A DNA stretch of 64,000 nt from positions 1-64,000 of the forward strand of contig BDDC01000050.1 in NCBI GenBank assembly GCA_001662425.1. Reading direction: 5' to 3'. Within the stretch, counting starts at the first letter, position 1, and every line of letters begins with the position of its first letter. The notes under the pieces were generated by a model, which had not been told where the DNA came from, ran no database searches, and saw only the letters and a list, made by a program, of their open reading frames with translations. A program made the position numbers and the translations under genes. Origin of the DNA: Chlamydomonas sphaeroides. Lineage: Eukaryota > Chlorophyta > Chlorophyceae > Chlamydomonadales > Chlamydomonadaceae. Shown piece by piece: positions 23,788-35,400 of this stretch.

Positions 23788-26700
23788 GTCAGCTCCAAAG
23801 CCACGCCGCCGGGTGACATGGAGTGAGGGTCGTCGCGTTTCGGGCCGCCGGCCGCGGCTTCAGCGCGGCGACGGCGCCGTCGGCGGAGCGTCAGCACGCC
23901 GGCGGCCACGAGCCCGGCCAGCGCCAGCGCGCCGCCGCCGCCTGCGGCGCCAAGCACCATGCACCAGACGTGAGCGGGTGCGGGTGTTGAGGCCAGGCCG
24001 CACAGGCGAGGAGGCCACACAACAAGGCAGGCACCAGCTCGGCAGCTACCCTCCCGACGCCGCCGTCGCAGCACCAGCAGGCGCCCGCGGCAGCAGGCTC
24101 ACCTAACCCTGCCGCCAGCCCTATCACAAGACCCGACGGGCCGCCGCTGCCGCCCGGGGCCCTGCCACCGCTGCTCGCGGGCGCCGCGCCAGGCTCCTCT
24201 GCCGGCGACGGCGGAAGCGCGTCCTGGCCGTAGCGCCGCTCCAGCTCCTGGGGTTGCGGGGCGGCTGGGCTTCAGGGGTTGGGGACTCGAGCTCGGGAGG
24301 CGCGCACGCTTTGAAGGCATAATTATCGTTGTTTCGTGCCGAGTAGCGGTCCTGGCCGGGATCCTGTCGGCTGCTAGCCGCGCCGCCTCTCGTATGGGTC
24401 GTCCTAGGTAGGGCCCTGAGCTACCGGCGCCGACGTGCGCGATGATCTATCGCCCTGGCCGGTGGTTGCGGCTGTGCGGGCCGGCCAGCTCGAGCGGCTC
24501 CTCCATCGCACCCGTGAGAAGCACGTCTCGGCGGTGCTGGTGGCGAAGCAGTCGGCGTCGATGGGGTGCTCGCACACCACCACGCTGCTGGCGTAGCTCA
24601 GGTCGTAGCCGCCGTTGTCGTTGAGCACGCCGCCCATGGCCTGCATGCCAACAGGCGGGGGGCGGCAAGGTCAGCAAAGGGCACGCAAGGCAAGCGGGAT
24701 GGGGGCGTGGGGCGCGCGGCCTACAGGTGTGCGTCTGGGCGAGTGCAAGGCTCGGGTAGGATCAGCAAAGCGGGGCCCAGGCCGTCAGCCGCCGTTGTCA
24801 TGGTCGGACCGCTTGGATGGGGGCAAGCGCACGGCGAGCGAGCGGGGGCTTAAGGCGACGTGAGGCGGGCGGCGGGCTGGCGACGGGGCCCCTTCATCGC
24901 CTCATGGCTGCTGCACCTGGAGCACCTTGCTTGGGGAGGCCACGGGCCGCGCGTGCGCGCGCGCGATGTGCGGGCAGCGGGCAGGCACGTACCCCAGCTC
25001 CCAGCCCCCCAGCCCCCCAATCCCCCGGCCCCCACCGCCACGTGCATCGCGAGCGACCGCACGTCGATGGCCTCCCTGCGACGAGCACCAGGAACGAGCA
25101 AGAGCAAGGCCACGTTTCGCTGCAAGCATACGCTCGCCATCGCGCCATCCGCTAGCTATAGCGCCGTTCGCCATCGCGCCGTTCGTTCGCTGCCACGCGA
25201 GTGCGTGTGGTCGCGCGCAGGTGCGGAGGGAGGAGCGCTCAGGGCCGCCGCTGCACCGCTGAGCGCCCACAACGAACCCCGCATGCAAGCCAACCCGGTG
25301 GAACCCACGCACCTGCAGATTGGCGTCGTGGGGTCGCCGGGTGTGGTCCAGCAGAAGGCGGAGCCGTTTCGCAGCGACACGTCCCGAGGCACGTTGGCCT
25401 GCGTGTTTGGATGGGGATGGGGGAGGGAGGGGCGATCGAGGGTGGGTGGATCGTGGGATGCCGGGGGGGCGTGGGCGCAGGAGAGTGCGGAGCAAGGTGG
25501 GGCGAAGTAGGCGCCCCGTGCAGGGGACGTGAGCGCGCTGTGTCAGGCACGCAAGACAGTGTGGACGGCTGCCGGCTCAGGGCCGGCGCGCGTGCGGTGG
25601 GCGGTGGGGCGGGTGTCATGGAGCTAACGCTGGGTAGGTGGAGCCGCCCCGTGGGCCCCAGGGCCCCGCAAGCAGGCACGGCAGCAGTCCGCGCCGATGG
25701 GCAAGGCCCCCGAGCGGACGGACGTGCACGCGGGTGGCCGCGCCCCACGCGCGCGCGCGCACCGTGAACTCGGGCGGCGGCAGCGACAGCAGCTGCGCCA
25801 CGGCCAGCGGCAGCGGCGCGCACACGGGCCGGTGCTGCACCGCGCGGCGGAAGGCCACCCTGCCGCCGTCGGAGCGGCCCACCCAGTCCAGGCGCTGGCC
25901 GGGCAGCGTTAGCGCCTGCGCCGTGGGAGGGAGGCGGAGGGGGTCGGCCGAGGCGGCGGGGTGGGCGGCGAGCTGAGGGTGCTGAGGCGGCGGGGGAGGG
26001 GGCGGGAGAGGCGACGGCCACGGCCGCACCGCCACCCCACGTGCGAGCGGGCGAGCGAGCGAGCGAGTGCCAGCAGCCTCGCAGCAGCTTGCTGGCTTGC
26101 GCCGATGCAGCAGGCTCGAGGAGCGACGGCTGCTTGCGCTCCTCGCCAGCCGCCCCTCGGCAACAGCACCGACCTTTGCCATCTCGATGTCCACGATGTT
26201 CAACGTCACGCCCCTGGACAGCCGCACAAACGGCGGCAGGAAGTTGGTGTCGAGCAGCACGTGGCTGGCGAGCAGCGTGCCGCCCGCCACGCCCGCCGCC
26301 GGCGCCGCATCGCCGACGGCGCCCTGGATGGTCAGGTTACGTCGCAGCGTCAGCACCAGGCCGCGCGCCAGGGAGCCGGCGGGCGGTGGCGGCGCCGCCG
26401 ATGACGTCGCGTTCGCAGCTGCGGCGGCCACCGCCGCTGCGTCAGCGTCGGCGCGTGTGAGGATGATGTCGGCGGCGAGCAGTATGAGGTTGACGCGGGG
26501 GTTGTACAGCAGCCGGAAGAACTCGGGTGAGGTGCCTGCGGCAGTGCGGCGCGCGGCGTGCGGCAGTGCGGCGTGAGGCGTGCGTGGGCCCGTCGTCCAG
26601 AGAACCCCCTGCGGCGGATGCGTCGGCGGCGGCGAGCCTAGCGCTCAGGCTGCGCAGAGGGCGCCGGCAGCGCTGCTGCAGGGATGGAGGCAGGGCAGCG

Positions 26701-27189
26701 AGGCTGCTGCCAGGGAGCCACCGGCGTCGTGCATGCGGCGCTGCGCTGCCCTGCTGCGCCCCGGCTCCACTCACGAGCCACGCCAACGTTGGGACCCGGC
26801 GGACGCGAGGGGTCCTGCAGCAGGCGACGGCGCGCGTCTGGCGGCCGCGCTGCCGCCGCCGACGCCGGCCACGCCGCCACTGCCGCCGCGAGCAGCAGCA
26901 GCGGCAGCGGCAGCAGCGCCCAGCGGCGCCGGCGCGCTGCGATCGCCGAGCACCGGGGGGCTCGGCCGGTCCTGGCCGCGCAGGCCCCTACGAGGCGGCT
27001 GGGAGCGTGCCTCGGGGGCGGAGGCCCACCGCCTCCTGCGGAGCCGGGCGACCCCTCGCTAGGGCTGTTTGCGTCCGCTGCAGCTGCGGCGGTCGGTGTG
27101 GCGCCAAGTGCGGGCGCAGCGACCCGGCGAGGCGTTGTCCTCGTCAGCCCGCTGTGATCTGCAATTTGCATGGCCTGGTCGCGTGCCAT
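17941..27189 (-). CDS. Receptor-like transmembrane protein kinase (TKL-type, non-RD catalytic loop)
   Basis: I traced 23 exons in continuous phase: 27189-26775, 26535-26174, 25915-25763, 25398-25313, 25075-25036, 24640-24512, 24247-24103, 23941-23570, 23214-23138, 22919-22874, 22718-22657, 22545-22477, 22306-22251, 22113-21913, 21613-21067, 20973-20896, 20481-20251, 19879-19799, 19435-19411, 19211-19173, 19043-18958, 18689-18592, 18457-17941; about 1304 residues. A hydrophobic segment at 91-113 follows RRRR and looks like a signal sequence, unusually far from the proposed Met. The outer region has glycosylation sites (NAT, NLT, NGS). A membrane helix at ~435-462 is followed by seven Arg. The kinase domain has GEGSFGKVYKG (from 599), K619 in VALK, helix-C E640, hinge EYCDRGSL, HGDIKASN (catalytic D941), DFG 1026-1028, APE 1057-1059 and RPSFETILQEL. 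There is a ~180-residue insert after the hinge and a ~75-residue insert before DFG. Likely phosphorylates Ser/Thr in response to an extracellular cue; the ligand is unknown. Confidence 0.88.
20522..20544. repeat. TGC trinucleotide microsatellite in a kinase intron
   Basis: Seven to eight TGC units lie in the intron between the catalytic-loop exon and the following exon of the kinase gene. Confidence 0.85.
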
Positions 27190-29401
27190 GCGCGACCAGC
27201 AGCTTGGCGAGGGCAGGGCAGGCCGCTCCGCGCGTCGCGTCGAGGGTGCAATTGTGACCCAACGACCCTGTGCCACGAGGCAGGCGCTGAGCCGCCGACT
27301 CTATCACCTGAGTAGTCTAGACTAGCTTTAATTGCAGCTGCGAGGGGTGGTCACGCGCGGTCTGGTGTGGCGATGCCATTCAAGCAACGGCGAATTGCAC
27401 GCAGTGGCCGCTATGGTGCCCCGCGACCTAGCCTGTTGGCTCGCCGTGGGCATGTATGCACAACTGTGGCTAGGCCTAGCGTAAGTGTTGTGGCTGGAGT
27501 CGCATCCAGTTCGGCGTGTGCTTCGAGGTGGAGCGGCCGCGATGCTCCGTGGTTTTGGCGGGCGACACCGCGACGGCCACCGATGCGCGTTTGGTCGTGC
27601 AAGGATCGCCAAAAGGTTCTTTTTGAACGATGCGCTGACAGCCCGCGAGTTCACGGTGTGCATCGATGCAGGCACCGCGAGCTGCGACCCGCGGGTCAAC
27701 CTTGGCTGCTAGCCCGACGCTGCGCATTCGCAACCCCAGCCCCGCACTTTCAGCAAGGACCAGCATTGCCTAGCTCGGCCTAAACGCACAAATTGTACGC
27801 ACCGTTTTCCGATAAATTGTACTAAAAAACGCCACGACGCCCAGTGCTGTCTGACGAGAGCCCAGCGACTCGGTTCATGGTCAAGTTCAGGGGCCTTAAG
27901 ACGCTCGCCTTGCGGAAGCGGTCGCAGCTCGCTGTATGAGCACTTTTGCCTCGAGCCATCCGCATGGGTTGAGGCAGCGCTAACGCCATCACGGTTACGA
28001 TGGCTGGGTTACGCCGTTGGGGGTTGCGGTGCCGCGATCGTATCGGAGCCGTCGTTTCCCACGCTTGCGTGCCCCGCAGTGGCCCACAGTGGCGCAGTCG
28101 CAGACACAGTCACCCTGGTCGTGTGGGCCAGGTGTGAGCCGCATCCAAAGCAGCACCTCCCCCGAGCCCCGACAGCGCCCCCGCTCGCCGCCTGCCTACC
28201 CAGCCCACGCATTGCATGCTTTGCATGCCGCACGCCCCTGGCAGCTGCAGCGCTCTGCCTGCCAACCGACGCAGTGGACGGGCGGCTCTGCTGCCGTACT
28301 GCACGCCCTCCTGGACGCCCCCGCCACACCGGCAGCACACTCACACTCGTAACTGGATCACGCTCGTCCTCGGTGTTCCCCCGGGCCCCAACGGAACGCC
28401 TGCTCCATGTCCCCTAGCTGCAGCTGCTGCACCTGCTCCAGTTGAACAGTGAACCGTGAGCTGTCGCAGGCCTGGTCAAGGCCCACGCACCAGCTCCTGC
28501 CGCAGGCGGGTCCTGCTCGGCTAGCAACCTAGCACCGCCGCCATCTGCTGCTGTGCTGCCGCCAGCTGCTGCTGCGTAGGGCCCCTGGGCTCGACCTGCG
28601 CGAGCCCGGGTCGCTGCGGCCGGGGCCCCCCGCCTGCGCAATCCCTAGGATGACATCCCAGCGTTCACTGACCACAAGTTACCGTATATTGCCATAGCCA
28701 GCCGACATCTGTTTGCGCGGCGGCCAGCTGTGGCAGCGCCGCCGCCTGTTGGCGAATGCGCCGCTGCGCCGCCGCCAAATCGCCGTGCAGGCGGCCCTGT
28801 GGATGCAGCCGCATGCCCGTGCCTGCAACCTCCCGCCGGCAGCGCGCCGCCAAGCCAGCCGAGCCCAGCACGCGCCACCCATCCAAAGCAGCGCCGCGGC
28901 CGGCAGCTCCGGTCAGGTCGGCGCACAGCCTTGCGCCGCAACGCGCAACGGCCGTGTGCCGCAACGCGCTCAATCCAGCCCCACGCCAGTCCAGCCCCTC
29001 GCCCAAGCCTCCACAGCGCACCCCTACCACGCGTCTATGCGCCTATACGCCTGCCAAACAATGCGACCCCAGCAGCTACGAGGATGCGCGGTCCGAGGCC
29101 AGCAGGCTGCGGCGACTGGCGTGCCTCAAACCGACGTGCCTCCCCAGCTCCCCTGCGCCTTCCGGCACTGTACACACACAGCCCCACACGCACGCACCAG
29201 CAATCCCATGCAGCGCCACGATGCATCGAGACGCACCTCGCCCGTTCTCCCTCGCTGTCGCCCTCGCCCGTCCTCCCTCTCGCTGTCGCCCTCGCCCGTC
29301 CTCCCTCTCGCTGTCGCCCTCATCCGTTCTTCCTCGCTGTCGCCTCGCCTCGCCTGGCCACTGGGGCCACAGATCAGCGGCACGCGGTGTTAGTGCGCAT
29401 G
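27190..29401. other. Spacer: kinase upstream region and gene C 3' flank
   Basis: Both neighbours are on the minus strand, so the left part should be the kinase promoter and the right part the 3' UTR of gene C. The section around 27780-28000 is noticeably less GC-rich. No open frame is convincing; long plus-strand frames beginning near 28730 run antisense through gene C exons. The right end carries a pyrimidine-rich tandem repeat (29236-29355). Confidence 0.4.
29236..29355. repeat. Tandem repeat of ~28-nt pyrimidine-rich units
   Basis: About four degenerate copies of a unit containing CTCGCTGTCGCCCTCGCC lie just past the stop codon of gene C, probably in its 3' UTR. Confidence 0.75.
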
Positions 29402-32400
29402 TCACGCAACCGCCAATGCCGGCAGCAGCAGCTCCTCGTCTCCCACCGCAGCCGCAGCGGCCACACCTGCCCCGCCGCCCTCCGCCCCGCCCGGGACGAG
29501 GCGAAGGAGCCGCCGGCCCACGCCCGGCGCAACCGCCCACCCCGACCCGGCAGCCGGCAGGCGGAGTGCCAGCGGCCCGCAGCAGCCGCCACCGGCCGCG
29601 TCGCCGTCGTGGATGCCCGCTGGCGGCACCGCTCCCACCCTCAGCACGAGGCGCAGGCCCTCTGCGGCCACCTCTGCCACCGCCGCCGCGTCGTGCGACC
29701 CCGGCTCCACCGTTACAGTCGCACCGCCGTCGGGCAGCTGCCGCGCAGCCATATCCCACAGGTGCGAAGCCAGCGCCCGTGCCAGGCCAAAGGCGACGTA
29801 GCCGAACTGGGCGACGGCCGCGGGGGTGGGGCCCTCGGCTGTCGCCTCCTGGCCCGCCTCCCCGTCCCCGTCCGCGGTCGCTGGCGCGGGCGGACCTCGT
29901 GCAGCGGCCCCGGCGCCCAGTGCGGCGTCGGCAGCAGCCACCCACGCGCCACAGAGGGCGGCGCGGCAGACGTGCCAGTCGGCCTGAGGGCGGTGGTCGC
30001 AGGCGGACGGGTGTCAATATGCCTGATCATGGAGCCAGCACGGCTTCGACGGCAGGCCAGCAAGTTGTCCTTTCCTTTCCGTCGCCCGCCGAAGAAGTGT
30101 GCGCCCCGGTCTCGCCTGCGTCCGAGCCCCTGGTCCCGGCGGCGGCCCGTCCCGGTCCAGGCCCCACGCCTCAGCGGCCGGGCCCAGCAGCAGCGCCAGG
30201 GGCCGGCGCCACACGTGAGCCTGGAGGGGGCAGGGGAAGACGGAGGAGGTGAGCACGGGCGGATGGTTGGGGAGCTACGCACGTATGTTTTGCCCTCTTG
30301 TCACCGTGTTTCCGCCATCACACGCCACCCCACCTCGAGCCAGCGCAGGCAGCTGTCGCCGAGGAATGCGGCCTGCGGGTGTGCGGTGCAGGGCACGGTG
30401 TGGGCCTGCAGGCGGGGTCGGGGCTACGCAGCAATGCTCTCACACAGCCCGAGGCCCAAGCAGCTGATGCCGGGTGCCAATGTGCTTGGACCGCACGTGC
30501 ACGGCCCCCGCCCCCGACAGCGCATGGCGCAAAGCCCCAAGCCCCGGCCGCTCACCGCGGACTGCTCCCAGGCCGGGCCGACCGAGCCGCCGCAAGCCGA
30601 CGAGGCCGCAGCCGCCAGTGCCTGCGTGGGTGCGTAGGGCCAAGGACGTCGCGTCGGGCGGGTGCGCAACTGCATGGGTCTTGGGTTGCAAACAAAGGTG
30701 GGCTACGAACGGCGAGAGGCACACGGAGGCGCAGAGGCGTGAGGCTGCTGGATTGTTGCGGCGGGGGTCCGAGCCGCAGGCCCCCGCTCACCATGGCCGC
30801 GGCCGCCACACGCAGCGCAGGCGGGAAGCGCTGGTGCGGGGAGCACGGGGGCGATTGCGGAGACCCATAAGCCCCAACACCCCACTCCTCACCTTGGCCG
30901 CGGCTGCCACACGCAGCGCCAGCGCCCGCACCCAGCCCTCCACGTCCGCCAGGGACACGATCGCAGCCGCGGGAGGAGGCGCGACAGCTGCGGCGGCGGC
31001 GTGCGTAGTGCCTGACGTCTCCGCCGCTCTTCCGGCCACCGCAGCCGGGGCAGGGCGTGGGGCTGGGGACAAGACCGCCGCGGGCTGCGACGCGTACGCG
31101 CCGGTCCGCAGGCGGCGTCGGAAACAGGCGTCGCACGTCACCTCGTCCGGTCGCTCCTTGTGGGTGTACCACTTGATGGTGCGACCCACGCCGCACTCGG
31201 CGCAGGTCTTGCGCTTGAGGCCGGGGTCAGCGGCAACAGCTGCCACTATCGCCGGCGCCGCCGCCGACACTTCCTGGCCAGTCTCAACGCGTCCCGACCG
31301 CCCGGCGCCGCCCCCGTCCGGGCCTATGTCCGGTTGTGCCGGCAGCCGCGCGAGGGCGGGCGCCGAAGCCGGCGTGGGCGGCGGTTCGGGACTCGTAGCC
31401 TGCGGGACGGCAGGACGTGGGCGTCGTGTGTTGGTTATAGGGCCCCGCAAAGTACCTCGCGCCACAGGAAAGGAGCGGCGGCGCTATCGTTCGCTTCGGA
31501 AGCTGCGGAGCCCTCGCAACAAGGGCCAAGAAGTCCGGCCATCAGCCCTATTCAGTGCCCCACCTGACAAGCGAGGGCGGGAGCAGGCGGCGCGGCGTGC
31601 CAACCATCCCTCGCCACTGCCGGCGGCGCTTGGGGCAGGCCGGCTGCTGCCCCTGCTCCCGCTGGCCCTGCTGATGCTCCCGCTGCCCCTTCTGCTACAG
31701 CCGCTGCTGTTGCTTCAGGCAGGCCAGCGACGCTGGCGCCCGCAGCGCTGACCGGCCCGAGCCCCGCCGCCGGCGCCTGCTGCTCATCGCCGCCACCGGC
31801 CTCCTCTCGCAGCCCCTCCTCCGCGAGCCCCTGCAACGAGCAGCTGGCCCAGCCCAGATCTGGATCCAGGCTCGGATCCAGGCCTGGATCCAGGTCCGGC
31901 ACCAGATCCAGGTCTGGGACCCCAAGGGCGCCCGGCAGCAGCGGCAGGCACTCGCCCCGCTCCGCCGCCTGCGGGCGATCAAGGGCAGCGCGGGACGTCA
32001 GCGGTTGCTCCTCCGCAGCGGCGTGGCTCGCCCTGGGGAACGGACCCCACATGACCATAGCCATGACGGCCCCGCCCCGTCCCTTGGCCCCACCTTAGCT
32101 TGCGCCGCCGCACCGGCGCCTAGCACGTCGCCTGGCGCATGCGCGCCTTGCCCCGGCCAAGGGGCACCTCCACCTCCGCCTCCGCCCCGAGGCTGCTCGC
32201 TCAGGGCAGCGCCCTCGCCGCCACTGCCAACAGCCCGCTGGACGCCGACGCCACCGCTGCCGCGGCCCTGCGCCTCCGGCTGCCGCTGCGTCTTGCCGGC
32301 CCTGGTGCTGCATGGCGTGCACACGTACGCCCCCAGCTGCGTGGGGTGGCGGCGCCATTGACTTGTGCTGTCTGTGCCGCACTGCCCGCACGCCCGGCCG

Positions 32401-35400
32401 CCCGCCTCCTCCAGGCTGCGTGTGCCCGGCGGGCCGTAGAAGCCGTGGCTGGCGAGGTTGGCACAGCAGCAGAGGTGGCAGGTCCAGGCGCGGTCGGGGT
32501 GGGTGAAGAATCCGTCGCGCGATTTGTGTTTACGGGGGACGTAGGCCGCCGCGCAGGAGCCACAGCGGATGCCCTCAGGACCCGGCGGCGGCGCGGACGA
32601 CTGCCGGACGCCATGGGATCCCGTCGGCCGGCGTCGGGCGTGGCAACGTTCGCAAGCGTACTCGCTCGACCGCGTCGCGTGCGGCACCCTCTGCCGCGCC
32701 ACCGAGGATCCGCACGCGCAGCAGCGCCGGCTCCCCGCCGCCGCAGCATCAGCTTTGCCGCCACCGGACGCCGCCGCAGCGGCATCGCCGGAGGGCGGGG
32801 CAGCTGCCAGGGGCCGGGGTGCTGTGAGGTGCTGCCTGACGGCAGCTCCACGCTGGGCCCCCGCGACCGAGGCCGGCGGCAGGCTGGCTGGCAAGGGGCC
32901 GCCGCTGGCGCTCGGCGCCGCACGCTGCTGCGGAGCTGGCGAGGCACCTGGCTGCGGCTTGGGCCGTTGGGGCGCCGAGGTCAGGGCTGACAGTTTGGCG
33001 TTGCCGCCCATGGCGGCAGTGTTGGGGCGGCTGCCGTCGACGGCAGGCACTGCGGCGGCAGCCTCCGTGTCGTGGGAGGCGCAGCGGCTGCTGGTGGCGC
33101 AACCAAGCGCTGCCGCCGGCTGCGGGCGCTGCGCCCCTGGCTGCGGCAGTGGCTGTCGTGGCACCCGACCCGCCGTATAGGCTCCCCTCAGCCGGCGTCG
33201 CCCGTAGCACCGCTCGCACGCCGCCTCGCCCGGCCACGTGACGTGTGGGTACCACCGCCATGTCTCCTCGGCGCCGTACTCGCAGCAGCGCTTGGGCCCC
33301 GGTGCTCCCTCGCCAGCGGCCACCGGCGACGCAAGGCTGCCCGCGGTGCCACTGACGGAGGCCGGCCGTGGCTGCCGCGGTCGCGCCGCAACGGCGGCGC
33401 CACGAGGGCGAGGCCCAGGCAGCTTGCGGCCGTGCCTCCCGCCGGGCTCCGCCCAAGCTCCGCCGCTGCTGCTGGCATCCTCGTCGCTGCTGCTGCCGTT
33501 GCCCTCACTGTCCGACGCGGACGTAGCGGAACCCGACTCCTCGCCCTCGCTCGTCTCGGCAGCGGCCGCAGCGGCGGCGGCAGCGCCACGCGTCATGCCG
33601 GCACCAGTCCGATGCAGGCTCGGGCCAGCGACGGCCCTGCCGCCGTCCGTCCTCTGCCGCCGGCGCCCCAGGCGCTGCTGTGCCCTGCTGCCGGCAGCGC
33701 CACCAGTGCTGCCGGCAGCGCCACGAGGGCTGCCGCCGCCACTGACGTCTGCCGGCTCATACCGGCGGCGTTTGGCCGGCGGCTCTGACGTCTTGCCGGG
33801 CCCAGCGGCGCCGCCGGGACCTGGCTGCGCCCCATCCTGCCCGGCCCCTCCGTCCGGATCACCGGGCTGTTGGGCCGCTCGCTGCCCCTGCATCAAGGCA
33901 CGCCTGCAGGGTCTGCAGAGGTACGCCCCCAGATTCGTGGGGTGGCGGCCCCAATGCCGGCAATGCGCTGTGCCGCAGTCGCCGCACGCCCGGCCGCCCC
34001 CCTCCGCCAGGCTGCGTGTGCCGGGCGGGCCGTAGAAGCCGTGGCTGGTGAGGTTCGTGGTGCAGCATCCGTTGCAGGTCCAGGCGCGGTCGGGGTGGGA
34101 GAAGAAGCCGTTGCGGCCGGACGCAGGGCCGGTGCGGTGCACATAGGGCGCAGCGCAGGAGGCGCAGCGGACGCCCTCGGCGCCCGGCGGCTGTGGCCTA
34201 GGCGGCTGCCGTGACCGCTCGGCGGCAGCGCCACGCTGGGCCACCACTGCCGTGGCCGGCGGCCGGCTGGCTGGCACGGGGCCGCCGCTGGCGCTCGGCG
34301 CCGCACGCTGCTGCGGGGCTGGCGAGGCGCCCGGCTGCGGCTTGGGCCGCTGGGGCGCTGACGCCAGGGCGGACAGCGGAAGGTCTTGATCGTCGTCATC
34401 ACTGTCGTCGCCATCGCTTCCGTCCTCGGCCGCGTCCCTGCGGCCCCATCGCCGGCTGCCGCCACCGCCACCGCCACCGCCAAGGCCGCCGCTGGCGGCC
34501 GCGCCTAGCTGCCGTCGGCGCTTGGCCGGCGGCGCTGGCCGCTGCCTCGACCCAGCGACACCGCCCTCGCCGCCGCGGCCAGTGCCACCAGCACCGGACC
34601 CCGGCTCCTCGCCCTCACTCGCCTCGGCAGCCGCGCGCGCCACGCCGGCAGCTGCGGAACAATCTTGGCCGTTGGATTCGATCGGCCCACCCTGCACCGC
34701 ACGCACTAGGGCCGCGCCAGGCCATGCTTGCCTGCGGTGGCGACCGCTGCAAGTCCCGCACAGGTACGCCCCCAGCTGCGTGGCATGGCGGGCCCATTTG
34801 CTGGTCTCGGTCTTGGCGCAAGCGATGCACGCCCGGCCGCCGGCCTCCTCCAGGCTATGTTTGCCCCGCGGGCCGTAGAAGCCGTGGCTGGCGAGGTTGG
34901 CGCAGCAGCAGCGGTGGCAGGTCCAGGCGCGGTCGGGGTGCGAGAAGAAGCCGTTGCGTCCTGCCGCCTTGCCCGTGTGGTGGACGTAGGGGCAGGCGCA
35001 GGAGCCGCAGCGAACGGCGTCGCCGCCCGGCGGCAGCACGGCCGGGGGCTGCCGTGTGTAGGCCCCCTTGACGCGCCAGCAGACGTAGCAGGCCTTGCAC
35101 GTCACCTCGCCAAGCCGCGTCTTGTGTCCACACCACTTGGGGGAGCTGGCGACGCCGCACTCGCAGCAGCGCCGAGGCGCATGTGCGCCTGCCGCCCCGC
35201 GGACCGCGTCCCCGCCGCCTGCCCCAGCTGCGGCCGCAGGAGCGATCGCCGCTACCTGCTCCGATAATAGCCGCTGCCGATCCGGATTGTGCGCATTGTC
35301 GCCGCTGTCAGTGCCTAGGTCACCGCCTAGGTCAGCACCGCCGCCGGGCGCTCGCTGCGTCCGCCCGCGCGCGGCGATTTGGGCGGCGGCGGCCGCGGCC

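Noticed and set aside
28730..30637. 635-codon plus-strand open frame
   Set aside because: It runs antisense through the last exons of gene C, whose boundaries are fixed by paralogy with B, D and E. The translation is Pro/Arg-rich without motif.
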